Source: Mucilaginibacter sp. 44-25
GTDB lineage: Bacteria > Bacteroidota > Bacteroidia > Sphingobacteriales > Sphingobacteriaceae
DNA: 64,000 nt
Direction: 5' to 3'
NCBI GenBank assembly: GCA_001898335.1
Contig: MKTS01000009.1
Location: 558,001-622,000 of the forward strand
Shown: positions 16,924 to 25,949 of the stretch, piece by piece
Position numbering within the stretch: position 1 is the stretch's first letter
Layout: each line of letters opens with the position of its first letter
The notes under the pieces: model-generated
Told to the model about the DNA's origin: nothing
The model's database searches: none
The model's input: the letters and a program-made list of their open reading frames with translations, nothing else
Translations under genes and position numbers: made by a program

Positions 16924-16951
16924 CAAAAGTAACACACCCTGTTGGATGCAA
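16924..16951 (-). promoter_or_regulatory. Promoter of hemA
   Basis: On the - strand the -7 TACTTTTG (16931-16924) and the -33 TTG (16951-16949) are separated by 17 nt. The predicted leader before the TTG start is short. Confidence 0.65.
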
Positions 16952-17067
16952 TGTCAATTATTTGTCAAACAGACGTATTTAGAATGGTTATAAATAATGC
17001 ATTTTCCGCAATAAAATTGCGTATTTTTATAAAAATCATCGTTAATCAATCGATTGAACAACATAAA

Positions 17068-17439
17068 ATGCGAATATTTAAAAACATCAGCCTCGTTATC
17101 TTGGTGCTATTATACCTGCTTGCCGGTATCAACCATTTTGTACATCCGCAAGGTTATATCAGTATTATTCCACACTACATTCCGGCGCCTGTTACTGCCA
17201 ATTACCTGGCCGGGATATTGGAAATAATATTGGCATTATTGATGATACGGCCAGCAACCCGCAAGGTTGCCTCATGGTGTATAATAATCATTTTAGGCGC
17301 TTTTATGCCCGTGCATATCAGTATGCTTTTGCATGCACCCATGCAGGTTGGCTCGGTACACGTAACACCAGCTCTGGCATGGATAAGGCTGTTCTTACAA
17401 CCGGTACTTATGCTTTGGGCTTGGTGGCACCGAAAATAA
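17068..17439 (+). CDS. DoxX-family small membrane protein
   Basis: 123 residues with four hydrophobic helices. The family-typical features are AGINHFVHPQGY after helix 1, a second helix near YLAGILEIILALLMI and a C-terminal WAWWHRK. The start is ATG 17068 (MRIFKNISLV); longer in-frame versions would run into the hemA promoter region. Its biochemical role is unknown. It is divergent from hemA. Confidence 0.75.
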   Translation: MRIFKNISLVILVLLYLLAGINHFVHPQGYISIIPHYIPAPVTANYLAGILEIILALLMIRPATRKVASWCIIIILGAFMPVHISMLLHAPMQVGSVHVTPALAWIRLFLQPVLMLWAWWHRK

Positions 17440-17511
17440 GCAGCGTTTCAATGTTAAGCCAATCAAACCCTAAATAAAACAATCGGCTTAAAAATGGGTT
17501 AAAAAGGCACT

Positions 17512-19038
17512 ATGGATCTGCAAAGTATAGAACTACGCAACCTGGAAGCGCAGGACTACCAGGAGCTTAAAAAATCAATGAAATCGGCCTACCTGGATAT
17601 GGACGAAGATTATTGGGATTCGGGCTCCATCAAAAAACTCATTAAGCTTTTCCCCGAGGGGCAGATTTGTGTTACCGTAAACGGCGAAGTAGTAGGCTGT
17701 GCTTTAAGTATTATTGTTAACTATGATAAATACGGCGATAACCATACGTATAAGCAGATAACCGCGGGCGGTTCTTTTAAAACACATGACGATAAGGGCG
17801 ATGTGCTTTACGGAATTGAAATATTTGTACACCCCAAATATCGGGGCCTGCGCCTGGCCCGCCGTTTATATGAGGCACGAAAGGCTTTGTGCGAAAAGCT
17901 CAACCTTAAAAGCATCATAGCAGGTGGCCGCATACCCAACTACCAAAAATTCCAAAATGACCTTACACCGCGCCAGTACATTGATAAGGTAAAGTATAAG
18001 GAGATATACGATCCCACGCTTTCGTTCCAGTTGTCAAATGATTTTCACGTACGTAAGATATTGCGTAACTACCTGCCCGAAGACGCCCGCTCTAAAGGAT
18101 TTGCTACGTTAATAGAGTGGAACAATGTTTACTATGAGGAGGTAAGCTCGGTTATTAACCACAAAACGGTTGTGCGTATAGGGTTGGTGCAATGGCAAAT
18201 GCGCCCGTACAACAACATCAGCGAATTAATGAAGCACGCCGAATACTTTGTTGACGCGGTGAGCGATTACCAGTCTGATTTTATTTTATTTCCCGAGCTG
18301 TTCAACACGCCTTTAATGGCCGAGTACAACCATATGGACGCGGCCAAGGCCATGCGCGAACTGGCTAAATATACCGAGCCTATTGTGGAGGCATTCTCAA
18401 AGCTTGCAGTATCATACAATGTAAATATCATTGCGGGCAGCATGCCTAAAATAGAGGGTGAGCACCTGTACAACGTATCGTACCTGTTTCGGCGCAATGG
18501 CAGCATGGAGGAGAGCGTGAAGATACACCCTACCCCATCAGAAATAAGCTCATGGGGTATGCGTGGCGGTAACGATCTGCGTGTATTTGATACGGATGCC
18601 GGTAAGATAGGCATCCTGATATGTTACGACGTGGAGTTCCCGGAGCTATCGCGCATATTGGCCAGCCAGGACATGCAGATATTGTTTGTACCTTTCCTTA
18701 CTGATACGCAGAACGGCTACAACAGGGTTAAATTTTGCGCGCAGGCACGCGCGGTGGAAAATGAGTGTTACGTAGCCATTGCCGGCTGTGTAGGCAACCT
18801 GCCCAACGTGAACAACATGGATATCTCCTATGCGCAGTCGGCGGTGTTTACCCCTTCAGATTTTGGATTCCCTATGAACGGTATCCAGTCTGAAGCTACA
18901 CCAAACAGCGAAATGATCGTTATAGCAGATGTCGACTTATCTATATTAGGTGAACTACATGAATATGGAAGCGTACAGAACCTGAAAGACCGCCGTACCG
19001 ATTTGTACGGGATAACTTTTAACGGGAAGAAAGTGTAG
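17512..19038 (+). CDS. GNAT acetyltransferase-nitrilase (carbon-nitrogen hydrolase) fusion
   Basis: 508 residues. The N-terminal GNAT domain (about 1-165) has an acetyl-CoA-binding-like stretch YRGLRLARRLYEARKALCE. The C-terminal nitrilase-superfamily domain (about 218-500) carries the Glu-Lys-Cys triad: Glu262 in FPELFNTP, Lys337 in ESVKIHPTP and Cys371 in LICYDVEFPE. Such fusions are known, but I cannot name a substrate; an amidase acting on an acylated amine would fit the domains. An alpha/beta hydrolase gene follows after 9 bp, probably in the same operon. Confidence 0.9.
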   Translation: MDLQSIELRNLEAQDYQELKKSMKSAYLDMDEDYWDSGSIKKLIKLFPEGQICVTVNGEVVGCALSIIVNYDKYGDNHTYKQITAGGSFKTHDDKGDVLYGIEIFVHPKYRGLRLARRLYEARKALCEKLNLKSIIAGGRIPNYQKFQNDLTPRQYIDKVKYKEIYDPTLSFQLSNDFHVRKILRNYLPEDARSKGFATLIEWNNVYYEEVSSVINHKTVVRIGLVQWQMRPYNNISELMKHAEYFVDAVSDYQSDFILFPELFNTPLMAEYNHMDAAKAMRELAKYTEPIVEAFSKLAVSYNVNIIAGSMPKIEGEHLYNVSYLFRRNGSMEESVKIHPTPSEISSWGMRGGNDLRVFDTDAGKIGILICYDVEFPELSRILASQDMQILFVPFLTDTQNGYNRVKFCAQARAVENECYVAIAGCVGNLPNVNNMDISYAQSAVFTPSDFGFPMNGIQSEATPNSEMIVIADVDLSILGELHEYGSVQNLKDRRTDLYGITFNGKKV

Positions 19039-19047
19039 TTTTATAAC

Positions 19048-19884
19048 ATGATCCTTACCGAGCAATATACCATACCCGGCGCCAAGGGCAGGCCCATTAC
19101 CGCCGACCTTACTTATGATGATCTTTCCCCAACAGCGCCGCTGGTGATATTCGCGCATGGCATCCGTGGTTTTAAAGACTGGGGCGCACATCATTTGGTA
19201 GCGCGTTATTTTGCCGAAAACGGTTTTAGGTTCCTGAAATTCAACTTCTCACACAACGGCACTACGCCTGAGCATATTACCGAATTTGCCGACCTGATAG
19301 CTTTTGGCGACAACACATTTTCCGTTGAACTGGATGATCTGAAAAACGTAATCGACTTTGCCTGCAGCGGCTCGGCCATACCTGCCGCCGATGGCGTTTA
19401 CCTGATAGGGCATAGTATGGGCGGTGGTATCAGCATCATTAAAACCGCCGAAGATAGCCGCGTTAAAAAACTGGTGACGATGGCAGCCATCAGCAGCTTT
19501 TATAACTTATGGCCCAAACAAGCTGAGGAGCAGTGGCGGCTGCAAGGTGTTATGTATATGAAAAACGCGCGTACCGGGCAGGACATGCCGTACCGTGTAA
19601 CCTTGCTGGAAGATCTGGAGAAAAACCCAGCCCGACTGGATATCCCGCGCAAAGCCGGGGAAATTACCCAGCCCTGGCTCATCATCCATGGCGATAAGGA
19701 TACCAGTGTACCATTGGCCCATGGCCGAGAGTTACAACAAGCTCAGCCCCGCGCAGAATTTGTGGTAATACATAATGCCGACCATGTGTTTAACGCTACC
19801 CACCCCTATCTTCAAGATACGTTACCAGAGCCATTGCAACAATGCGCTGATGCGGCGATTGCTTTCTTTAACATCTCAAAGTAA
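19048..19884 (+). CDS. Alpha/beta hydrolase
   Basis: 278 residues. The nucleophile elbow is GHSMGG with Ser123, the oxyanion region is FAHGIRGFKDWG (35-46), the acid is probably in HGDKDTSVP, and the His is in NADHVFN. There is no signal peptide, so it is cytoplasmic. It follows the GNAT-nitrilase gene closely. Substrate unknown; the closest general type is a dienelactone hydrolase/serine esterase. Confidence 0.88.
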   Translation: MILTEQYTIPGAKGRPITADLTYDDLSPTAPLVIFAHGIRGFKDWGAHHLVARYFAENGFRFLKFNFSHNGTTPEHITEFADLIAFGDNTFSVELDDLKNVIDFACSGSAIPAADGVYLIGHSMGGGISIIKTAEDSRVKKLVTMAAISSFYNLWPKQAEEQWRLQGVMYMKNARTGQDMPYRVTLLEDLEKNPARLDIPRKAGEITQPWLIIHGDKDTSVPLAHGRELQQAQPRAEFVVIHNADHVFNATHPYLQDTLPEPLQQCADAAIAFFNISK

Positions 19885-19936
19885 AATAACCACTGACTAT
19901 TTTTACACAACAGTCAAAACTATTTATACTTGCGGC

Positions 19937-20941
19937 ATGAGTATACCCCAATCACGCAAAGAAGGGCCAAAGTTTATCAATACCATCCCAACAAAGGAGG
20001 GTGGCCTTGATGTGATGATCCCGATCCTGAAAGAATACATCAATAATAAAGCGGAAAATAGCCCCAAGAAACCTTTAGGCCCATTTAAGACAGATATAAG
20101 TATCTATCAAAACCCTCCGGCAAACGGTATGCGCATTACCTGGATAGGCCACACCAGCATTTTGATTGAGATAGATGGCATCCGTATACTTACCGATCCT
20201 GTTTGGAGCCAGCGGGTTTCCTTCTCTCAACTCATAGGTCCTAAACGCTTTTTTCAGCCGCCGCTTTCGCTTGAACAACTCCCCTCTATTGATGTGGTCA
20301 TTTGCTCACACGACCATTACGATCATCTCGACGAGGCCACCATACGTTTCTTCGCCGGTAAAAATGTTCCTTTCATCACCCCTCTTGGGGTGCCAAAATA
20401 CTTAATAAAGTGGGGTATATCGGCCTCCCTGATACATGAGGTTGACTGGGGCGATAAAGTAATGATCAAAAACTGCAGTATTACCGCCTGCCCTTCCAGG
20501 CATTTTTCTGGCAGGGGTATTACCCACCGAAATGAAACGCTTTGGGCATCATTCGTGATCAAAGGCCCGCAGCATAACATCTATTTTGGCGCTGATTCGG
20601 GCTGGTCGCCTGATTTTGAGAAGATCGGCGAAACCTATGGCCCTTTTGACCTCACACTGCTCGAAATTGGTGCTTATGGCAAATACTGGCCAGACATACA
20701 CATGGGCCCGGATAATGCCAGCAACGCCCACCTGGCCTTAAAAGGAAAACTGATGATGCCTATACACTGGGCTACTTTTAACCTGGCACCCCACGCCTGG
20801 TATGAGCCCGGCGAAAAACTGGTGGCATTTGCCCAGCAAAAAAACATTGACCTGCTGTTACCAGAACCAGGGCAGCCTACCGATGTTACAGGGCCTTACA
20901 ATTCTAACTGGTGGCAACGGTTTATGAGTGAAGGCAACTAA
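19937..20941 (+). CDS. Metallo-beta-lactamase-fold hydrolase (UlaG/NAPE-PLD-like)
   Basis: 334 residues. The metal motif is SHDHYDHLD (His125, Asp126, His127, Asp129, His130). Further ligands are likely in SRHFSGRG, ADSGWS and the C-terminal MPIHWATF. The pattern WIGHTSILIEIDGIRILTDPVWSQRVSF is typical of the UlaG-like/NAPE-phospholipase D-like branch. The start is ATG 19937, 4 nt after a -7-like box TATACTTG (19925-19932). Longer in-frame versions would overlap the upstream hydrolase. Substrate unknown. Confidence 0.88.
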   Translation: MSIPQSRKEGPKFINTIPTKEGGLDVMIPILKEYINNKAENSPKKPLGPFKTDISIYQNPPANGMRITWIGHTSILIEIDGIRILTDPVWSQRVSFSQLIGPKRFFQPPLSLEQLPSIDVVICSHDHYDHLDEATIRFFAGKNVPFITPLGVPKYLIKWGISASLIHEVDWGDKVMIKNCSITACPSRHFSGRGITHRNETLWASFVIKGPQHNIYFGADSGWSPDFEKIGETYGPFDLTLLEIGAYGKYWPDIHMGPDNASNAHLALKGKLMMPIHWATFNLAPHAWYEPGEKLVAFAQQKNIDLLLPEPGQPTDVTGPYNSNWWQRFMSEGN

Positions 20942-20948
20942 AAAGCAA

Positions 20949-20979
20949 AAAGGCCACTCGTAATGAGATAGCCTTTAAA
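20949..20979 (+). terminator. Possible weak terminator
   Basis: AAAGGC..CTC / GAG..GCCTTT can form an interrupted stem just after the hydrolase stop codon. There is no strong U-run. Confidence 0.4.
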
Positions 20980-21095
20980 TTGCACAAGATTTAGGAGGGT
21001 TTGTTTTTATTGTTTGTTAAAATAATTCTGCGTATTTTCAAATGTGTTCATTAGCCGTTACGCCTACAGGATATACAAATATTACATAAAAAATT

Positions 21096-21126
21096 AAATA
21101 AGTCACTATTTGGTGACTTATTTTTG
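21096..21126 (+). promoter_or_regulatory. Operator and promoter of the TetR gene
   Basis: AAATAAGTCAC (21096-21106) and GTGACTTATTT (21113-21123) are perfect 11-bp arms with a 6-nt spacer. The -7 box TATTTTTG (21119-21126) overlaps the right arm, so a bound repressor would block the promoter. The tetR start lies 40 nt downstream. Confidence 0.75.
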
Positions 21127-21166
21127 TTTCAACTTTTCAACATATTTGGCAAAACATCCTTTAACA

Positions 21167-21802
21167 ATGGCTACAACTAAAAAAACGCCTCCTGTTGCTA
21201 CCCGTAACAGGGAACGTAGCAAGCAAAAATTATTGAGAGCTGTTGGTAAGATCATTAAAACCGGTGGCTTTAGCACCCTCGGTATAAACCGCGTGGCCGA
21301 AGTGGCGGGCATGGATAAAAAGATGATCTACAATTATTTCGGCAGCCTGAATGGCTTGCTGGATGAGTATATAAGTTCGCTTGATTTCTGGAGTAATGTT
21401 AAAGGCGATAAACTACCAACTGAGTTCCCCAATGGCGGCCATAACTTTGTAAAGCAGATGATACTGGCGCAATTTGATTATGTTCACCAAAACCCCGAGT
21501 TTCAGAAAATTTTACTTTGGCGGTTGTCGGAAGAGCGCGATGCCTTAAAAACACTTACTGCCAGGCAGGAAGCAAACGGTGAGGTATTATTACAAGGGAT
21601 TACCGACCCGCATTTTGGCGATAACGCCGAAGCCTACAGGGCTGTAATGGCCGTAATCATAGCGGGCACGTATTATTTAAATTTATTCGCAGAATTAAAC
21701 GGGTCAACCTTTTGCGGCATCGACCTGGCAACAACAGGCGGCAGGAAAAAAATAGAGGAGGCACTTGCCTTCCTGATCGATAAAACTTACGAAGGCCTGT
21801 AA
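21167..21802 (+). CDS. TetR-family transcriptional regulator
   Basis: 211 residues. An N-terminal helix-turn-helix domain (about 15-65) has GGFSTLGINRVAEVAGMDKKMIYNYFGSLNGLLDEYI, the usual TetR recognition pattern. The C-terminal ligand-binding part is unclassified. The start is ATG 21167; in-frame codons further upstream overlap the operator. A perfect palindrome over its own -7 box suggests autoregulation. Other targets and the ligand are unknown; thioredoxin lies 62 bp downstream. Confidence 0.92.
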   Translation: MATTKKTPPVATRNRERSKQKLLRAVGKIIKTGGFSTLGINRVAEVAGMDKKMIYNYFGSLNGLLDEYISSLDFWSNVKGDKLPTEFPNGGHNFVKQMILAQFDYVHQNPEFQKILLWRLSEERDALKTLTARQEANGEVLLQGITDPHFGDNAEAYRAVMAVIIAGTYYLNLFAELNGSTFCGIDLATTGGRKKIEEALAFLIDKTYEGL

Positions 21803-21864
21803 CCAGCCATTTTTTTCAAACGTATGGCTGCCTTAATCGTTATACTTATTAAACAAGTGATGTT

Positions 21865-22161
21865 ATGGCAAACTTTAAAGATATAATCGCCTCTGACAAG
21901 CCCGTCCTGGTCGACTTTTCTGCCGAATGGTGCGGCCCCTGCCAAATGATGCCTCCTATTTTAAAACAGGTAAAAGACGCGCTGGGCGATAAAGTCACTA
22001 TCATAAAAATCGACATTGACAAAAACCCATCTGCCGCCAGCGCCTATCATGTACAAAGCGTGCCTACGCTTATGATCTTCCAGAAAGGCCAGAGCAAATG
22101 GCGGCAAAGCGGCGTGCTACAGGCCTCGCAGTTACAGCAGGTGTTGCAGCAGTATATATAA
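21865..22161 (+). CDS. Thioredoxin
   Basis: 98 residues. Active site WCGPC (Cys23, Cys26) and the cis-Pro loop SVPTLMIF. There is no signal peptide, so it is a cytoplasmic disulfide reductase. It is slightly shorter than typical thioredoxin (about 105). It follows the TetR gene and meets the next gene tail to tail, 1 bp apart. Confidence 0.93.
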   Translation: MANFKDIIASDKPVLVDFSAEWCGPCQMMPPILKQVKDALGDKVTIIKIDIDKNPSAASAYHVQSVPTLMIFQKGQSKWRQSGVLQASQLQQVLQQYI

Positions 22162-22162
22162 A

Positions 22163-23356
22163 CTACAAATAGCTTAACCACCATTGCCGGTGAGTTTTCT
22201 TGTATTTTGAAAACCATCTGCAAGGGTAGTATAGTATCAGGATTACACCCAGCCAAAATAGGTATGCTACCCTAAGGCTGAAACCCATATGAGGTGGTGT
22301 AAACAGAAATGGGTCATTAGGCGTAATGATCTGCGAGGTTTTAAAGCCCTGTAAAAAGAACACGATAACGGTTATGATGCGTATGAGGTAAAAGTGCAGC
22401 ACGTAGTAAAAAAATGGCACGCTGCCATAAGTCTTAAAAAACTCCGCCAACTTACCTGAAACGTTCTCCGTAACTGCCAGCACCATTAGGCCTACTGATA
22501 ATGTTAAACAACAATACATAAGGGATGGCGGATATTTACTGATATTTAAGAATGATATTACCGTAAAAACAGGGCTTCTTTGAACCGACCACGGAGCGGG
22601 GTCGCCATACCCGTTGAGTACCCTTAAAACCACAAACAATACGAATAACGACGCCGAACCTATTAATAAGAACCGCCTGCGGCTTGCTGGTTTGTAAGTG
22701 CTTTTATACAGCGTACCGAATAAATAACCAAGAAACATAATACCTGTCCAGGGTAAAATTGCATACAAGTCAAAAACGATGTGCGTTTTATCTAAGAAGA
22801 ATAATGTTCCTCGTGCTGTAAAAAATAACTTTAGCAAAATATCTTCGGTGCTGTTGGGCGTTGCGCCTATCGGAGTGATGAGATCATGGCCTGCTATAAG
22901 CAGTATGCCTATCGCGCCGATAAGCCTAACAGGTAGCCAAACTAACAAACCCAGCAAAATCATGCTGATGCCGATCACCCATATTACCTGCAAGGCTATG
23001 CTATTAAAAAGCGGGTTAAGTGAAAACGCGAAGGATATGAGTATGATCTCCACAAAAACCAGCCATATTCCGCGTTTGATCAGGAAGCCACTTAATTCGC
23101 TTTTAGTGCGGCGGGTGCTGACGAGATAGGCTGATACACCGCTTAGGAAAACAAATATTGGCGCGCAAAAATGTGTAATGAACCGGGTAAAGAATATGGC
23201 CGGGGTTGTTGTTTTAAGATCTGTTGGATCGGAGAACATGGCGCCGTGATGCAAAAAATCGCGCACATGGTCAAGCGCCATTATCAGCATAATTGCACCA
23301 CGAAGTATATCAATAGAGGCTATCCTTTGTTTGTTGGATAAAGTAGTGACAGTCAT
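22163..23356 (-). CDS. Multi-pass membrane acyltransferase-like protein (DUF1624/HGSNAT type)
   Basis: 397 residues with about ten hydrophobic helices. The N-terminus RIASIDILRGAIMLIMALDHVRDF contains the Asp-x2-Arg-Gly and Asp-His pattern of DUF1624/heparan-alpha-glucosaminide N-acetyltransferase-like proteins, followed by PIFVFLSGVSAYL. It probably acetylates an envelope sugar; the substrate is unknown. It is the last gene of a - strand run after pyruvate oxidase and PAP2. Confidence 0.8.
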   Translation of the reverse strand: MTVTTLSNKQRIASIDILRGAIMLIMALDHVRDFLHHGAMFSDPTDLKTTTPAIFFTRFITHFCAPIFVFLSGVSAYLVSTRRTKSELSGFLIKRGIWLVFVEIILISFAFSLNPLFNSIALQVIWVIGISMILLGLLVWLPVRLIGAIGILLIAGHDLITPIGATPNSTEDILLKLFFTARGTLFFLDKTHIVFDLYAILPWTGIMFLGYLFGTLYKSTYKPASRRRFLLIGSASLFVLFVVLRVLNGYGDPAPWSVQRSPVFTVISFLNISKYPPSLMYCCLTLSVGLMVLAVTENVSGKLAEFFKTYGSVPFFYYVLHFYLIRIITVIVFFLQGFKTSQIITPNDPFLFTPPHMGFSLRVAYLFWLGVILILYYPCRWFSKYKKTHRQWWLSYL

Positions 23357-23392
23357 TGCTTTCAGGATTTGGGTAGCCTGAAATTACAAATA

Positions 23393-24058
23393 TTATTTAG
23401 TTTCGGCAACAGGGGCCTCCGTAGCATTAGCTGGCTTGCGCAGGTAAAACCATGATAATACATACAAGCAAACGAGCCCTAATAAAAATCCGCCAACTAC
23501 ATCAGTAAACCAATGCGCACCCAAATAAATACGCGATACCGGAATGGTAAAAATCAAAAACGAGCTAATGATGATCACCGGATATTTGATCCATTTGGGC
23601 ATGCCTTCCAGTTGCAGCATCAGCAGCATCATAAAACCAAAAAATACCACGTAAAATAGCACATGCCCGCTGGGAAAGCTTTGCTGAGCCGTTTTCTTTA
23701 CTATACGCACCAAGGTATCTGAAGGGCGCGGGCGGTTAACCAGCACCTTAACTATAGTACTTACCAAAGCGCTCACCCCTGTAAGCAACGTAAAGCCTGC
23801 TGCCTTTTTGTACTTATACAAGAAGAACAGCAGAGCGGTAAGCCCCACCATAATAACAGATTCGGGCAGGTACCCCGGTGTACTTATCGCATACATCAAC
23901 CCGTCTATAAATGCGTTCTGGTGTCGCTGTACATCGCGTGATAACCGAAGGTCTATTGAAAGGTCGGGGTATACATGCACAAAGACCGACAGGGCTACAA
24001 AGCCTGCTGTAATCAATAATACAACCCACAGCATTAAACGCTGCCTGCGTTTATTCAT
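23393..24058 (-). CDS. PAP2-family membrane phosphatase
   Basis: 221 residues with five or six transmembrane helices. The three phosphatase motifs are present: KVLVNRPRP, SFPSGHVLF and SRIYLGAHWFTDVVGG, with catalytic His in the second and third. It would dephosphorylate a lipid phosphate such as phosphatidic acid, undecaprenyl diphosphate or a phosphorylated lipid A, facing the periplasm. It begins 4 bp after the pyruvate oxidase stop codon, so the two are co-transcribed. Confidence 0.9.
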   Translation of the reverse strand: MNKRRQRLMLWVVLLITAGFVALSVFVHVYPDLSIDLRLSRDVQRHQNAFIDGLMYAISTPGYLPESVIMVGLTALLFFLYKYKKAAGFTLLTGVSALVSTIVKVLVNRPRPSDTLVRIVKKTAQQSFPSGHVLFYVVFFGFMMLLMLQLEGMPKWIKYPVIIISSFLIFTIPVSRIYLGAHWFTDVVGGFLLGLVCLYVLSWFYLRKPANATEAPVAETK

Positions 24059-24062
24059 GTGT

Positions 24063-25799
24063 TTATAAAAGGTCTTTTAAATGTTTATAATTCGCTTTTA
24101 TGGTATCAATAACCTCGTCCATGCGGCCGTTAAGCATTAGCTTAGTCATAGATACTGCCATACCCTTTACCTGGCTTAGCTCCACTTTTGGCGGCATAGC
24201 CAACGCGTTAGGGTCGGTCATTACGTTTATCAGCACAGGCCCATTATAAAGGAATGCTTCGCGCAGGCTGTGTTTAGCTTCGTCGGGATCATTAATGGTA
24301 ATGCCTTTGATCCCCATCGCTTTGGCAACCATTGCAAAATCGGGGTTTTGCATATCGGTTTGCCAGTCGGGTAAACCGGCTACCTGCATTTCCAGCTTTA
24401 CCATACCTAATGAGCGGTTATTGAACACCACAATTTTAACAGGAAGGTTATACTGCGTAATTGTAGCAAGGTCCCCCAGTAACATAGATAGCCCGCCATC
24501 TCCGCAAAGTGCTACTACCTGTCTGTTAGGGAAGGCAAGTGCCGCGCCAATAGCTTGCGGCATAGCATTGGCCATAGAGCCGTGGTTAAAAGAGCCTATC
24601 ATACGCCGTTTACCCGTCGCATTTATGTAACGGGAGCCCCAAACGCATGACATGCCCGTATCAACCGTAAAAATGGCGTCGTCGGCCGCTAATTCATCCA
24701 GCAGGCTCGCCACGTATTCGGGATGTATGTCATCTTTTTTACCCTTGTCTTCAATGTAAATACGCATGTTTTCTTTTACCTGCGCATAAAATTCCAATTG
24801 CGCTTTGGCAAAACTATCGTCCTGATGTTGCTCAACCAGAGGCAGTAATGCGGTTAGCGTATCCTTAATATCTCCGTTAAGGCCCACATCTACTTTAGCG
24901 CGTCGCCCTATTCGTTCCGGCTTAATATCTATCTGCACAATTTTGCAATCGGTAGGCATAAAAGGCGTGTAAGGGAAATCGGTACCCAATAATACCAACA
25001 GATCACTCTCATGCATGCTATGATAGGCCGATGGCAGGCCAAGCAAGCCGGTCATCCCTACCTCGTACGGGTTATTGTACTGGATATGCATTTTTGAACG
25101 GAAAGAATAGGCCACCGGAGCATGTAACTTTTGTGAAAGTGCTACGATCTCGTCATGCGCCTCTCCGGCCCCAATACCACAAAATATGGTGATCTTCTGG
25201 TGCTTATTAAGCAAGTTAGCTAACTTATGTATGTCCTCATCAGATGGCCGTATAACCGGCACCGGATGATAGTTTACGGTTGATGATGCGATCTCCTCGG
25301 TATCCATGCTGGTGAGATCGCCCGGCAGGCCAACAACAGCAACACCTTTGCGGTGCAGCGCAGCCTGTATAGCCGACTGCATCATGCGCGGGAACTGCTT
25401 AGGAGTAGTAGCTACCTGGTTATAGTGGCTGCAATCTGCAAATAATTTTATGGTATTGGTTTCCTGGAAATACTCGGTACCATACTCAAAGCTGGATATG
25501 GTTGAAGCAATGGCAATAACCGGCGCCTCAGAACGGTGCGCGTCATAAAGCCCGTTTATCAAATGTACGTGGCCGGGGCCACTACTCCCCGCGCAGCATG
25601 CCAGTGTACCGGTCAGTTGCGCTTCAGCCCCGGCGGCATATGCGCCGGCTTCCTCATGGCGCACATGTATCCACTGGATGCTGCCTTCCCTGCGCACCGC
25701 GTCATTCACTTCATTTAAACTATCGCCTGTTACGGCATATATACGTTTAATACCGGCATTCACCAGCATCTCTACCAATTGGTCTGCAATCTTAGCCAT
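24063..25799 (-). CDS. poxB: Thiamine-diphosphate-dependent pyruvate oxidase/dehydrogenase
   Basis: 578 residues. Three domains typical of POX/acetolactate synthase enzymes: Pyr (about 1-175, with HVRHEEAGAYAAGAEAQLTG carrying the catalytic Glu), a central FAD-type domain, and PP (about 360-530) with the ThDP motif GDGGLSMLLGDLATITQYNLPVKIVVFNN. Length and the ending match quinone-dependent pyruvate dehydrogenase (PoxB: pyruvate to acetate and CO2). A PAP2 gene follows directly, consistent with a membrane link but not proof. Some doubt remains between PoxB and related ThDP oxidases. Confidence 0.87.
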   Translation of the reverse strand: MAKIADQLVEMLVNAGIKRIYAVTGDSLNEVNDAVRREGSIQWIHVRHEEAGAYAAGAEAQLTGTLACCAGSSGPGHVHLINGLYDAHRSEAPVIAIASTISSFEYGTEYFQETNTIKLFADCSHYNQVATTPKQFPRMMQSAIQAALHRKGVAVVGLPGDLTSMDTEEIASSTVNYHPVPVIRPSDEDIHKLANLLNKHQKITIFCGIGAGEAHDEIVALSQKLHAPVAYSFRSKMHIQYNNPYEVGMTGLLGLPSAYHSMHESDLLVLLGTDFPYTPFMPTDCKIVQIDIKPERIGRRAKVDVGLNGDIKDTLTALLPLVEQHQDDSFAKAQLEFYAQVKENMRIYIEDKGKKDDIHPEYVASLLDELAADDAIFTVDTGMSCVWGSRYINATGKRRMIGSFNHGSMANAMPQAIGAALAFPNRQVVALCGDGGLSMLLGDLATITQYNLPVKIVVFNNRSLGMVKLEMQVAGLPDWQTDMQNPDFAMVAKAMGIKGITINDPDEAKHSLREAFLYNGPVLINVMTDPNALAMPPKVELSQVKGMAVSMTKLMLNGRMDEVIDTIKANYKHLKDLL

Positions 25800-25891
25800 G
25801 CTATACTATTTGATATATTACAAACCTGATAAAGACAGCGGGGTTTTAAATATTTAGCAAAAGCTATGGCCAAAACCATATTGCACAGTAA

Positions 25892-25926
25892 CAAAAAAGC
25901 CCTGATGAAAATTCACCAGGGCTTTT
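25892..25926 (-). terminator. Terminator of the ribosomal-protein operon
   Basis: On the - strand AAAGCCCTG and CAGGGCTTTTTT form a strong stem with a 13-nt AT-rich loop, 24 bp after the rplQ stop codon. Confidence 0.88.
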
Positions 25927-25949
25927 ATACCTTAAAGAAGTAATATCAA

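Noticed and set aside
16942..17067. Extended N-terminus of the DoxX-family gene
   Set aside because: The 42 extra codons overlap the hemA promoter region and are not family-like; ATG 17068 starts the first membrane helix.
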